NCBI RefSeq assembly: GCF_910593845.1
Contig: NZ_CAJVAS010000036.1
Coordinates: 1 to 63,537, forward strand
Direction: 5' to 3'
Source of the DNA: Paenibacillus solanacearum
GTDB taxonomy: Bacteria; Bacillota; Bacilli; Paenibacillales; NBRC-103111
Length of the DNA: 63,537 bases
The notes beneath the pieces were generated by a model. That model made no database searches. It was given only the letters and a program-made list of their open reading frames with translations, and had not been told where the DNA came from. A program made the position numbers and the translations under genes. Each line of letters begins with the position of its first letter. Position 1 is the stretch's first letter. Below, piece after piece: positions 8,227 through 16,221 of this stretch.

Positions 8227-8264
8227 GGGGTACCGCCAACAAAACGCGGAAAACGTACGCTAAG
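8227..8264 (+). repeat. left 38-bp terminal inverted repeat of the Tn3-family element
   Basis: Begins GGGGTACCGCC and ends CGTACGCTAAG. It pairs with the right end at 13370-13407 at 36 of 38 positions. The preceding five bases (8222-8226) are TATTT. Confidence 0.92.
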
Positions 8265-8282
8265 CGAAAATTTATCCAAATA

Positions 8283-8324
8283 AGCCGGATAATCCGTACG
8301 CTAAGGAAAATCCGGCTCGTTTTT
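8283..8324 (+). terminator. hairpin just inside the left transposon end
   Basis: An 8-bp stem (AGCCGGAT at 8283-8290 with ATCCGGCT at 8310-8317) followed by CGTTTTT on the plus strand. The loop contains CGTACGCTAAG (8295-8305), an exact copy of the inner 11 bases of the terminal repeat. It may act as a terminator that shields the element or its neighbours from read-through. Confidence 0.5.
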
Positions 8325-8413
8325 ATCTCTTCATCGGTGCACGACTCTAGAAGGCCATTATCTTACTCATATCTCTCGTAAATGTTGTAAATGTCATTCG
8401 AGTCATCTTGTTC

Positions 8414-9219
8414 TTATTCTTCATTTGACAGCTGTTTGAGAGGGCGTAATCCTTTTAAAGATGCGATTTGTTTTATATCAAATTTGTATTCGCCTAGGAA
8501 ATTTATGTGTTCCCATCCAAGAGGGGATATGTGTTTCAACAAGTCCTCATTTAATTGCTTGCTGCTCTTTCTAAATTCTGTTGCTTGGGTCAAATAGACC
8601 GTATTCCATACACTGATTGCATTGATGAGAATATTCAATGCGCTGGCCCGCTGGAGCTGGTCTTGCAGAGCACGTTCACGCAGCTCGCCATGCTTGCCGA
8701 AGAAGATCGCTCTGGCCAATGCGTTCATGGCTTCTCCTTTGTTCAAGCCCCTGTGGATTTTCCGTCGTAGCGCCTCACTTGAAAGGTAATCCATAATGAA
8801 GATGGTTTTTTCGATTCGTCCCATTTCCCGGAGTGCTGCGAATAAGATCCAAGCTTCCCCGTTATTAGGGATGCAGAAACCGTTCCTTCCCGGATTGAAT
8901 GCGCCACCCGCAACACATCATCGTAGTTCTCTTGAATGATCTTTGTATTGATCTGTCCGCGCAGCAGCTTCTCCAGTTTCGAAAAATCGCTGGACTTCCC
9001 GATGGTATAAAGCATGGAATCTGAAAGGTCACGTAATCGCGGTGCAAATCGGAAGCCAAGAAGGTGTGTCAAACCAAAGACTTGATCGGTATATCCGGCT
9101 GTATCCGTATAATGTTCTTCGATGGCTAAGTCTGTTTCATGGTGGAGTAATCCATCAATGACGTGCACCGCATCCCTAGCGTTTGTATTAATCACTTTAG
9201 AAAACGATCGTTTTTTGGA
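8414..9219 (-). pseudogene. Tn3-family transposase tnpA, truncated and frameshifted
   Basis: Two overlapping frames together give the C-terminal third of a Tn3 transposase. Upstream part: NTNARDAVHVIDGLL, EEHYTDTAGYTDQVFGLTHL, then KLGSY. Downstream part: ALREMGRIEKTIF, RGLNKGEAMNALARAIFFG, ISPLGWEHINFLGEYKFD. The TDTAG aspartate and the NKGEA glutamate of the DDE triad are present. The first aspartate and everything N-terminal to it are missing, because the frame meets a stop at 9220-9222. Around 8845 several codons between KLGSY and ALREMG are lost and the frame shifts. The protein cannot be active. Confidence 0.9.
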
Positions 9220-9320
9220 CTATTAATAGATGCAAATAAACAAGACATGATTTGACAAGTTAATATGTTATTTTGATCTTGTAGCAAATCGAATTTATCT
9301 CGAAGAAAGGTGATGATTGC

Positions 9321-9689
9321 ATGGTTGACGTCCAACTATTCTTACGCCGGTATAATGAGGTGTGGAACGAACCGGATGCTGAGAGGCGAAGGAGAAGGAT
9401 CGCCGAGCTATGGACTGAGGAAGGTGCTCACTATATGGAGACAAACGCTTTTGTCGGACATGTGGCGATCGAGGACAGAATTAGATCAACTTATGAGCGT
9501 TATGTCGGGACGGGGGAATACATTTTTGAGATCGACTCATCCTTTAACTATCATCATGATGCCGTAAGACTTCGGTGGTTCATGGTACCGCAGAGCGGTG
9601 GGAATGTGGTTGCCGCAGGCACGGTGTTCATTCTTCTTGACCAGTACGGCCGAATTCAGACCGATTATCAATTTTCCGATGCGATCTAG
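9321..9689 (+). CDS. SnoaL-like / NTF2-fold protein
   Basis: 122 residues of the NTF2-like cone fold: an N-terminal helix with RRYNEVWNEPDAERRRRRIA, then LWTEEGAHYMETNAFVGHVA and the strand pair VRLRWFMVPQSGG. Small SnoaL-like proteins act as isomerases, cyclases or ligand binders, often fused to or beside oxidoreductases. ATG 9321 follows AAAGGTGATG. It lies 16 bases upstream of the oxidoreductase gene, so the two are probably one transcription unit inside the Tn3-family element. Confidence 0.8.
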   Translation: MVDVQLFLRRYNEVWNEPDAERRRRRIAELWTEEGAHYMETNAFVGHVAIEDRIRSTYERYVGTGEYIFEIDSSFNYHHDAVRLRWFMVPQSGGNVVAAGTVFILLDQYGRIQTDYQFSDAI

Positions 9690-9705
9690 AAAAGAGGTGA
9701 TTCCA

Positions 9706-10719
9706 ATGAAAAGCTATCGAGCTCATATGGGTAAGGGGCTGTCGGGTCTCTATAAGACCGAGCAGGACGTACCGGTTCCTGGACCGGGAGAAGCTCTGAT
9801 TCGCGTAAAGGCCTGCTCTCTCAATTTCCGGGAAATGATGATCATCTTTCAGGGACGCTATCCGTTACCTGTTCGCCAGGATGTCATCCCCGTCTCGGAC
9901 GGCGCTGGCGAGGTTGTTGCGGTCGGTGAGGGCGCAACACGCGTAAAACCCGGAGACCGCGTAATGGCTTCCATCTTCCCCAACTGGCTCGAGGGTCCGT
10001 TCAACATGGATCAAGCAGCACAGCTTGGAGGTTCTCTCGACGGCATGATGGCTGAATACGTGGTGTTAAGGGAAGAAGCCCTTGTAACGGTACCCTCGCA
10101 TTTATCCGACGAAGAGGCAGCGGCTCTGCCTTGTGCCGGGGTTACGGCATGGCATGCGCTGCAATGCGGCGTTCCCATACAAGAGGGAGAAACGATTCTA
10201 ACGCTCGGTTCGGGGAGCGTTTCGTTATTTGCACTGCAATTTGCTAAACGGCTCGGTGTCCGAGTCATTGCAACAACATCATCACCGGAAAAGTCCGAAC
10301 GCTTAAAGGCACTCGGTGCGGACGAAGTGATCAACTACAAGGCACGACCGGAGTGGCACATGGCTGTACGCGAAATAACCGGTGGCACTGGTGTCGATCG
10401 AGTCATCGAAGTCGGCGGTGCGGGTACGCTCACGCAGTCGGTCATGTCAACGGCTCTGAATGGCCAAATCAGCTTGATCGGCGGCCTTGCCAACCATGTT
10501 GATAAGGTCGACTATAATGCCCTCGTCTCTAATGTCTATTCGCTGCACTCCATTGCCGTAGGCAACCGAAGCCATTTTTCTAATATGGTCCGCTTCATGG
10601 AAAGCCACCAATTAAAGCCTGTAATTGACCGTGTGTTCTCGTTTGACGAATTTGATCAGGCGCTGGTTTATTATAAAGACAGCAACCCTTTCGGTAAAGT
10701 TATTATTCGAGTAAGTTAA
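9706..10719 (+). CDS. NAD(P)-dependent alcohol dehydrogenase / quinone oxidoreductase-like (MDR) enzyme
   Basis: 337 residues of the medium-chain dehydrogenase/reductase superfamily. The GroES-like N-terminal half includes VSDGAGEVVAVGEGATRVKPGD, and the Rossmann half includes ILTLGSGSVSLFALQFAKRLG, ending GADEVINYK. The cysteine cluster for structural zinc is absent and a catalytic Cys/His set is not obvious, so it belongs with the zinc-independent quinone-oxidoreductase-like branch that reduces activated double bonds or quinones. ATG 9706 has GAGGTG seven bases upstream. It is cargo of the Tn3-family element, co-directional with the SnoaL-like gene and ended by the hairpin at 10739-10776. 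Confidence 0.85.
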   Translation: MKSYRAHMGKGLSGLYKTEQDVPVPGPGEALIRVKACSLNFREMMIIFQGRYPLPVRQDVIPVSDGAGEVVAVGEGATRVKPGDRVMASIFPNWLEGPFNMDQAAQLGGSLDGMMAEYVVLREEALVTVPSHLSDEEAAALPCAGVTAWHALQCGVPIQEGETILTLGSGSVSLFALQFAKRLGVRVIATTSSPEKSERLKALGADEVINYKARPEWHMAVREITGGTGVDRVIEVGGAGTLTQSVMSTALNGQISLIGGLANHVDKVDYNALVSNVYSLHSIAVGNRSHFSNMVRFMESHQLKPVIDRVFSFDEFDQALVYYKDSNPFGKVIIRVS

Positions 10720-10738
10720 AGATGTGTATATGAATTAA

Positions 10739-10776
10739 CGGAGCCTTGCAATACCTTTGCGTATTGCAAGGCTCCG
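10739..10776. terminator. hairpin between convergent cargo genes
   Basis: A perfect 16-bp stem (10739-10754 with 10761-10776) and a 6-base loop lie just after the oxidoreductase stop. The T tract is weak, but the stem is strong and could serve both directions. Confidence 0.65.
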
Positions 10777-10785
10777 TTATACTTA

Positions 10786-10818
10786 CAAAAAAACGGAATC
10801 TCTCGCTGAGAATTCCGT
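10786..10818 (-). terminator. Rho-independent terminator of the peroxiredoxin gene
   Basis: Stem 10794-10803 with 10809-10818 (near perfect), followed on the minus strand by seven T residues. It lies 15 bases beyond the peroxiredoxin stop. Confidence 0.8.
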
Positions 10819-10832
10819 ACAGAATTGCTGGA

Positions 10833-11477
10833 TTACAGTAAGCTTAATACATTCATAATGATCTCCGGTTCCAACCGGCGCATAAAATTGGGATCGACAT
10901 ACGCATAGCGTATGACGGAATTCCGATCGATCACGAAAGTTGCGGATACTGGCAAAAACCATTGCCCGTTTGCATTATATTCATCCAAATTAATCGCGAG
11001 CTTCTCGTAAAGCTCTCTAAGCGAACTGGATACTTCGTAACGCAACTTGAATTGGTCGGCCACGCTGCCGTTCGTATCGCACACGACAGCAAATGGAAGC
11101 TCCTCTTTCTCTTGACGGCTTATTGAGTCTTCTGGTTTTTGGGGGGAAACTGCAATCAAGTTAGCACCTGTCGATTTGAATTGTGGCAGCATCTCCTGGT
11201 ACGCCCGCAACTGCAAGTTGCAGAACGGACACCAGCTCCCGCGGTAGAACGTCAAGATAACAGGTCCTTTGGCAATGTACTCACTTAAGCTAACCGGTGC
11301 ACCAAGCGAATCCTTCAAGGTAAAGTCAGGCGCTGTGTCGCCGGCCTGCAAGCCATTTGCGATGCCCGATTGCTTCAAATAATCGATGGATTTCATCAGG
11401 ATTTCGTGTTCGGCAGGCAGGCTGCCGCGGAACTCCTCTTCCTTGATCAGCAGATGTTTGTTCAATTGACCATCCAT
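10833..11477 (-). CDS. peroxiredoxin-like (AhpC/TSA family) protein
   Basis: 214 residues with a thioredoxin-fold peroxiredoxin domain from about residue 43: AGDTAPDFTLKDSLG, then the active site FYRGSWCPFCNLQL with Cys83 and Cys86. The CxxC form puts it in the PRX-like group rather than classical AhpC, so it may reduce peroxides or act as a thiol oxidoreductase. The start at ATG 11477 has an AGGAGG-type site (AGGTTGAATAA upstream is partial). It is divergent from the WYL regulator gene, with 104 bases between them, a layout typical of a regulator and its target. Tn3-element cargo. Confidence 0.85.
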   Translation of the reverse strand: MDGQLNKHLLIKEEEFRGSLPAEHEILMKSIDYLKQSGIANGLQAGDTAPDFTLKDSLGAPVSLSEYIAKGPVILTFYRGSWCPFCNLQLRAYQEMLPQFKSTGANLIAVSPQKPEDSISRQEKEELPFAVVCDTNGSVADQFKLRYEVSSSLRELYEKLAINLDEYNANGQWFLPVSATFVIDRNSVIRYAYVDPNFMRRLEPEIIMNVLSLL

Positions 11478-11581
11478 ATTTATTCAACCTCCTATGTTTT
11501 GTGGTGCAAAGTTAGCGTATCATGTAAACAAGACAGATCTTGACTTGTTCAGTACTCTTGATGAAAAAGGAGAGGATATGA

Positions 11582-12532
11582 ATGCTGAAATCACAGCGGC
11601 TCATTCAGCTTATCATGGTCATCAACGTCAAGAAATCATTCACCGTGCCAGAGCTGGCAAAGGAATTTGGCCTATCGACGCGCACCATCACGCGCGATCT
11701 CGAAGAGTTGAGCACGCTAGGCGTTCCTATTTACTCCGTACAGGGGAGAGGGGGAGGATACCGGTTGCTGCGCGAACGGATGCTTCCTCCCATCACATTC
11801 ACCGAGAGCGAAGCGGTCGCCATGTTTTTCGCCTGTCAGTCCTTGGAGTTCTTCGGGTCTCTTCCATTCGGTGAAGGGGCGGCCACTGCGCTGAACAAAT
11901 TTTATCATTACCTGCCTGCAGATGTTAGACAGCAAATAGAGCGTTTGAGAAACAAAGTGGCCATTTGGAGTCCATTCCGGTCCATGTCTTCCTCTGTGTT
12001 ACAAACGCTGCTGCAGGCCGTCATGCTTCGCAGCGCCGTTACGATCACATACAAATCCGGCACAGAAGAATCGACAAGGGATATTCAGCCGATCGGCCTG
12101 TACGCAAGTCAAGGGTATTGGTATTGCCCGGCTTTCTGTTTCCGCCGTTACGCATACCGACTGTTTCGCGCTGACCGGATTCTTACGGCCACCACTAATC
12201 CCTCTATTCAATGCCTAGACGAAGTAGATGAGCGGACAGTAAAAGATTGGGACAAAGCGGAGTGGCTCGCGAAGCCGAAAAAGGATTTTGTCGTCTCGTT
12301 TACGCCCTCGGGCGTGCAGGCGGTGTTATCGAACGGCAGGTTCGCACCTTACCTTGAAATGAGGGACGACGCGAGCGCGCTCGCTCGTATTCAGGTGCCA
12401 GTCGACAATATTTCCTTTTATGTAAATATGATATGGGCGCTTGGCGAAGAAGCTGAAATTGTGGAGCCGCCCGAAGCTGTAGAGATGATCCGGCAGAGGA
12501 TCAAACGGATGAATAACAAATATAACCGATGA
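11582..12532 (+). CDS. YafY-type HTH-WYL transcriptional regulator
   Basis: 316 residues. The N-terminal winged helix is HTH_11 type (FTVPELAKEFGLSTRTITRD, then LGVPIYSVQGRGGGYRL). The middle carries a WYL domain (ITYKSGTEESTRDIQPIGLY, GYWYCPAFCFRR) and the end a WCX-like extension. WYL regulators sense small ligands or nucleic acids. AAAAGGAGAGG precedes ATG 11582. In the gap to the divergent peroxiredoxin gene, AACAAG and CTTGTT form an inverted repeat with an 11-base spacer (within 11526-11550), a possible binding site. Confidence 0.85.
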   Translation: MLKSQRLIQLIMVINVKKSFTVPELAKEFGLSTRTITRDLEELSTLGVPIYSVQGRGGGYRLLRERMLPPITFTESEAVAMFFACQSLEFFGSLPFGEGAATALNKFYHYLPADVRQQIERLRNKVAIWSPFRSMSSSVLQTLLQAVMLRSAVTITYKSGTEESTRDIQPIGLYASQGYWYCPAFCFRRYAYRLFRADRILTATTNPSIQCLDEVDERTVKDWDKAEWLAKPKKDFVVSFTPSGVQAVLSNGRFAPYLEMRDDASALARIQVPVDNISFYVNMIWALGEEAEIVEPPEAVEMIRQRIKRMNNKYNR

Positions 12533-12620
12533 ATATTGCATTCGAATTTCGTCTAAATAAATGAGATAAAAAAACAAAAATCGAGTGAGGTCATTCAAAA
12601 TGGAAACGAGGAGAATGAAC

Positions 12621-13172
12621 ATGAGAAAAGTAGTTGTATCTGAGTTAGTGTCGCTGGATGGCATCATGGAAAATCCGCATTGGACAGCCCAATTCCGTAG
12701 TGAAGAAACAAAGCAATTCAAGTTCAATGAACTGAAGGCAAGCGACGCTCTTCTGCTTGGACGCAAAACGTATGATGAATTTGCAGCGGCTTGGCCTAAA
12801 TTGATTGAACAAGAAGGGGAATATGGCCGAATGATGAATGGTTACCCCAAGCACGTGATTTCAACAACCCTGGAAAAAGCGGAATGGAACAATTCATCGC
12901 TGATCAAGGGCGAGATCACGGAGGAAATATCCAAGCTGAAGCAGCAACCCGGTAAGGATATCTTGGTATTTGGCAGCTGCACGCTCGTTCAAACGCTGAT
13001 GCAGCTTGACCTCATCGACGAATATAGGCTCATGGTTTTCCCAGTTGTCCTCGGAAACGGAAAACGCCTCTTTGGAGAAGTGATCGATAAGAAAGTGCTA
13101 AAACTGGCGGAAACAAAGACATTCGCTTCAGGCGTCGTTGTTCTGACTTATCTTGCGGAAAGAAAAGATTGA
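12621..13172 (+). CDS. dihydrofolate reductase-like (RibD C-terminal) protein
   Basis: 183 residues of the RibD_C/DHFR-like fold: MRKVVVSELVSLDGIMENP at the start, LLLGRKTYDEFAAAWP in the middle and ILVFGSCTLVQTLMQLDLID before the final strands. These stand-alone YyaP/YwjB-type proteins bind NADPH-like cofactors and reduce unknown substrates; they are not the housekeeping DHFR. ATG 12621 is chosen for its GAGGAG site, and upstream in-frame codons lack one. Last cargo gene of the Tn3-family element, followed by the terminator at 13310-13338. Confidence 0.85.
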   Translation: MRKVVVSELVSLDGIMENPHWTAQFRSEETKQFKFNELKASDALLLGRKTYDEFAAAWPKLIEQEGEYGRMMNGYPKHVISTTLEKAEWNNSSLIKGEITEEISKLKQQPGKDILVFGSCTLVQTLMQLDLIDEYRLMVFPVVLGNGKRLFGEVIDKKVLKLAETKTFASGVVVLTYLAERKD

Positions 13173-13309
13173 TCAGGAAATCAACATCCATGTGGCTAAA
13201 TCCTAAACATTTGAAGTGGTTTTAAGATCCTCGCGATATCGTGGACCGGTATTGGATGCTAGCTCATATAAATTAATTGTTGTGCTAACGGGTACGAGTT
13301 CAATAAACT

Positions 13310-13338
13310 AACAGGCTGCCATGGCAGCCTGTTTTTGC
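13310..13338 (+). terminator. Rho-independent terminator near the right transposon end
   Basis: An AACAGGCTGCC stem (13310-13320) pairs with 13323-13333 around a two-base loop, followed by TTTTT. It lies 32 bases inside the right terminal repeat. Confidence 0.85.
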
Positions 13339-13369
13339 ACACATAGGGCGTATGGTCCAATAAATATAC

Positions 13370-13407
13370 CTTAGCGTACGTTATCCGCGTTTTGTTGGCG
13401 GGACCCC
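13370..13407 (-). repeat. right 38-bp terminal inverted repeat of the Tn3-family element
   Basis: On the minus strand it begins GGGGTCCCGCC and ends CGTACGCTAAG. The two differences from the left end are at positions 6 and 25 of the repeat. It is followed by TATTT (13408-13412), the copy of the left target duplication. Confidence 0.92.
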
Positions 13408-13410
13408 TAT

Positions 13411-13683
13411 TTAGAAATAAATCGTTTTTGTTGAAATATATTGACCACCTTGAAGCAAAACTAATTTTTCAGAAACATTATTATTTAACCATTCTACAAA
13501 GGCTGATCCATTATAATTGACTCCCCATTTTTCTCCGTCCTTATAAATCCAATATTCGTGATCTATTTCTTTATTGTATAACCACCCTAGAAATTCAGTC
13601 TGTAATTGCTCAATCCGCTCTCCCAAAGCCTCTGAAATATCAATAAACTCCTGGTGTATTCCAAAATCAATTCCTACAATCAT
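13411..13683 (-). CDS. hypothetical protein, 90 aa
   Basis: A soluble, acidic protein (begins MIVGIDFGIHQEFIDISEAL; centre WIYKDGEKWGVNYNGSAFVEW) that I cannot assign. It has AAAGGAG ten bases upstream of its ATG. The final codon and stop lie directly at the Tn3-family insertion point: the TAA uses the last two bases of the target duplication plus one flanking base, so the ORF appears intact. The aromatic WxY/WxxNYNG texture recalls small immunity-type proteins, but no claim is made. Confidence 0.6.
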   Translation of the reverse strand: MIVGIDFGIHQEFIDISEALGERIEQLQTEFLGWLYNKEIDHEYWIYKDGEKWGVNYNGSAFVEWLNNNVSEKLVLLQGGQYISTKTIYF

Positions 13684-13818
13684 ACTCTCTGCTCCTTTGT
13701 GTTATTTAAAATTTGGTATTTACCCCATCTTCCTACACCGGTTTTTTAGGTAGACCACAGCCCCACAGTTACTCCAATCGCACTAACGCGCCGCTTGCGT
13801 GACACTTGTTGTTTAACG

Positions 13819-15171
13819 CTAGTAAGATGGAGACCTGACTTCACGTCTCACTTCTTCGATGATCTCCCGAACCCCTTCCTCGATCTGCTCCGGCTGGACC
13901 CGCGAGATGCTGATCCGCAAAAACTTCTCCCGCTCGATATAATCCGATAAGTAAAATGGCTTGCCGGAGACGACAAAGATATGCTTAGTCGCAAGGCGCT
14001 CGATGAGACGTTCGAGATTGACCGTCTGAGGCAGCTTGAATTGCACAAACACTCCGTAGTGAACATCAGATCGTTCCAGTAACTGCGCGCCGTTATACCG
14101 CTGGACCGCCTCGTTCAGAGCGCGAATCCGGGCTGCATATTGGCTGCTTATTTTGCGTTTATGCCGTTCGTACATGCCGTTTTTGATATACACTTCGAGC
14201 GCAGCCTGGGACAGCAGCGAAGTATCCGCATATCTTTTGTATTCATGGAACGTCCCGAGCAGCTTCTCCGGCAACACGGCGGCACCGAGCCGGAGTCCGG
14301 GGAAAATGATTTTCGAGAAGCTTTTCAAATAAACGACGTGCGACGTGCCGTTATAAGCATAAATCGGATCGAGACCCGGTTCTTCGCCCAAATCGGCCAT
14401 ATAATCGTCCTCTACGATGTATACGTCATATTTGCTTGCCAATCGGGCGATCGCTTTCCTCTCTTCCGCGCTGTACGAGGTCCCAAGCGGATTGTGGTAT
14501 CTCGGCATCGTGTAGAAAAACTTGATTCCGCCAAGCTTGAATTTCTCCTCCAATTCCCGCAAGTCGATGCCAGCCGACGTACGGGCGATTCCGCATACCG
14601 GAACGCCTTCCGTTTCAAGAAACCGCAAATACAGATCGTAGCTCGGCTGCTCAACCAGGATCACCGAATTCCCGTTCGGAAACGGCATCCTCGCCAACAA
14701 TTCAAGCACCGGTGAGATACCCGACGTGATGATGATCCGCTCCGCCTTGGCAAATACTTGATCTGCCGCCAAATGGGAGACGAGTGTACGCCGAAGCGTC
14801 TCCAGCCCCTTCGAGTCGCCGCATGTAAACAGATCGTATTTGTATGTGTCCACTGCTTTGTTCAAGCAGTGCTGGAAATCCAAATACGGAAACACGCTCG
14901 GGTCCGGCATAGCAGAAGCGAAATCGATTGCCTTGCTCTCCGTGACGCCCGTCCGGCTTCCGGGCTTCTCCACCACATAATATCCGCTTTGCGCGATCGA
15001 GTAGATGGCATGCCGTTTCATAAGTTCCGCATATGCCCGCGTAATCGTACTGATGCTGCATCCGTACAGCTGCGCGGCTGTTCGCACGGAAGGCAGCTTT
15101 TGCCCCGAAACGAATTGCCCTCCGTCTATTTTTTGCTCCATATCGGAGAGAACATCCTCATATCTTTTCAT
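13819..15171 (-). CDS. MocR-type (GntR-aminotransferase) regulator
   Basis: 450 residues. An N-terminal GntR winged helix (GQKLPSVRTAAQLYGCSIST, ITRAYAELMKRHAIY) is linked to a fold-type I aminotransferase domain with the PLP lysine in YLKSFSKIIFPGLRLG and the aspartate motif in VEDDYMADLG. MocR proteins use PLP to sense amino or pyridoxal compounds. The start at ATG 15171 is preferred because it begins the wHTH cleanly and has GAGAGGCG upstream; a longer reading to 15240 exists. It is divergent from the nitroreductase gene (278 bases apart), which is the probable target. A palindrome (15220-15231) lies in its promoter region. Confidence 0.88.
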   Translation of the reverse strand: MKRYEDVLSDMEQKIDGGQFVSGQKLPSVRTAAQLYGCSISTITRAYAELMKRHAIYSIAQSGYYVVEKPGSRTGVTESKAIDFASAMPDPSVFPYLDFQHCLNKAVDTYKYDLFTCGDSKGLETLRRTLVSHLAADQVFAKAERIIITSGISPVLELLARMPFPNGNSVILVEQPSYDLYLRFLETEGVPVCGIARTSAGIDLRELEEKFKLGGIKFFYTMPRYHNPLGTSYSAEERKAIARLASKYDVYIVEDDYMADLGEEPGLDPIYAYNGTSHVVYLKSFSKIIFPGLRLGAAVLPEKLLGTFHEYKRYADTSLLSQAALEVYIKNGMYERHKRKISSQYAARIRALNEAVQRYNGAQLLERSDVHYGVFVQFKLPQTVNLERLIERLATKHIFVVSGKPFYLSDYIEREKFLRISISRVQPEQIEEGVREIIEEVRREVRSPSY

Positions 15172-15219
15172 ACCGCTCGCCTCTCTTCCTCCTGCCATTA
15201 TATAGGATACTCGGTTAAC

Positions 15220-15231
15220 TGTATCGATACA
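15220..15231. promoter_or_regulatory. candidate MocR operator
   Basis: Perfect 12-bp palindrome TGTATCGATACA between the divergent MocR and nitroreductase genes, upstream of a TATAAT-like element (minus strand) in front of the regulator gene. Inference from position and symmetry only. Confidence 0.4.
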
Positions 15232-15449
15232 CTTTGACAAAAATGCTATTGTTCCAAGCGGCAGCGCGGCTTATCATGTCAAATAACGGAGGTGCGTTCG
15301 CGAATACAGCTCCAGTTAGTTAGAAGAAAGAAGGAGGTTCTTCACACAGCCCGTCTGGATTGAAATTCTGCGGAAAAGTCCGCGATGCGATAAGATGCGA
15401 TAAATAGAACGGTCCGTACAAACTATTCATGCAAAGGAGTCGATAAAAA

Positions 15450-16118
15450 ATGTCATCCGTTAATCCAACCGATCATTTCTCCCTATTCCGTGAACGTCAT
15501 TCCGTTAGATATTTTGATGCGTCGCATAAACTTAGCGAGCAAGAAATCAAGGAGCTTCTGAACATTGCGGGCAGCGCCCCGTCGTCTTGGAATCTGCAGC
15601 ATTGGAAGTTCGTCGCCTTCACCGAAGCGGCCGCCAAGGAAAAGCTGCTTCCGGTCGCCAATGGCCAGAAACAGGTCGTCGACGCTTCGGTAACGATCGC
15701 CATACTCGGGGACTTGGAAGCAGGCCGGAATGCCGAAACCGTGTACGGGCCCGTCATCCGTGCAGGACTTGAGGATGCTTACGCAGGCTATCGCTCTCAT
15801 CAAGCGCTGTTCGATCAAATCGAAGAAGCGTATGCGGTTAGCGAGTCTTCCTCCTATCGGCGCGACGAAGCGATTCGCAACGCATCGCTGGCCGCCATGC
15901 AGCTCATGCTCGCCGTAAAAGCGATGGGCCTCGATTCCGGCCCGATGGTCGGCTTCGACGCCGACGCCTTCGTCAAAGCGTTCCATGTCCCGCCGCGTTA
16001 TGTCCCGGTCCTGCTCGTCGCCATAGGCAAGGCGGCCAAGCCTGCTCGAGCGACCTCCCGTTTCCCAGTGGAGGATACGATTGTCTGGAACGGGTTTGAG
16101 CTGGACAGCGATCTATAA
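15450..16118 (+). CDS. nitroreductase-family FMN oxidoreductase
   Basis: 222 residues of the nitroreductase fold: FRERHSVRYFDASHKLSEQE for FMN phosphate binding, SAPSSWNLQHWKFV, and the C-terminal GLDSGPMVGFDADAFVKAF with VPVLLVAIGKAAKPARATSR. Such enzymes use FMN and NAD(P)H to reduce nitroaromatics, quinones or flavins. AAAGGAG precedes ATG 15450. It is divergent from the MocR gene, so its expression is probably set by that regulator. Followed by the terminator at 16145-16181. Confidence 0.88.
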   Translation: MSSVNPTDHFSLFRERHSVRYFDASHKLSEQEIKELLNIAGSAPSSWNLQHWKFVAFTEAAAKEKLLPVANGQKQVVDASVTIAILGDLEAGRNAETVYGPVIRAGLEDAYAGYRSHQALFDQIEEAYAVSESSSYRRDEAIRNASLAAMQLMLAVKAMGLDSGPMVGFDADAFVKAFHVPPRYVPVLLVAIGKAAKPARATSRFPVEDTIVWNGFELDSDL

Positions 16119-16144
16119 TTGAAAAACAACCACCGTTCGCGCAC

Positions 16145-16181
16145 ATCTAACGCAGCCTGATTAGACTTCGTTAGATTTTTG
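16145..16181 (+). terminator. Rho-independent terminator of the nitroreductase gene
   Basis: Stem ATCTAACG (16145-16152) with CGTTAGAT (16169-16176), then TTTTT. Confidence 0.75.
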
Positions 16182-16221
16182 CCATCGTGGTGATCTGTTT
16201 CCTTATACTCTTTTTATTCAA

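Larger units (their letters stand above)
8227..13407. mobile_element. Tn3-family transposon with tnpA remnant and five cargo genes
   Basis: Bounded by 38-bp terminal inverted repeats (8227-8264 and 13370-13407) that begin GGGG, end TACGCTAAG on the inner side and differ at two positions. Immediately outside lies an identical 5-bp duplication, TATTT (8222-8226 and 13408-13412). GGGG-starting 38-bp ends and 5-bp duplications are hallmarks of the Tn3 family; the ends look closest to Gram-positive Tn4430-like elements, as recalled. Inside are a broken transposase remnant (8414-9219) and genes for a SnoaL-like protein, an alcohol dehydrogenase-like oxidoreductase, a peroxiredoxin, a WYL regulator and a DHFR-like reductase. 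No resolvase was seen. The element cannot move by itself but could be moved in trans. Confidence 0.9.

Noticed and set aside
13173..13309. Possible extra gene between the DHFR-like gene and the right transposon end
   Set aside because: No ORF of note; only the terminator at 13310-13338 is supported.
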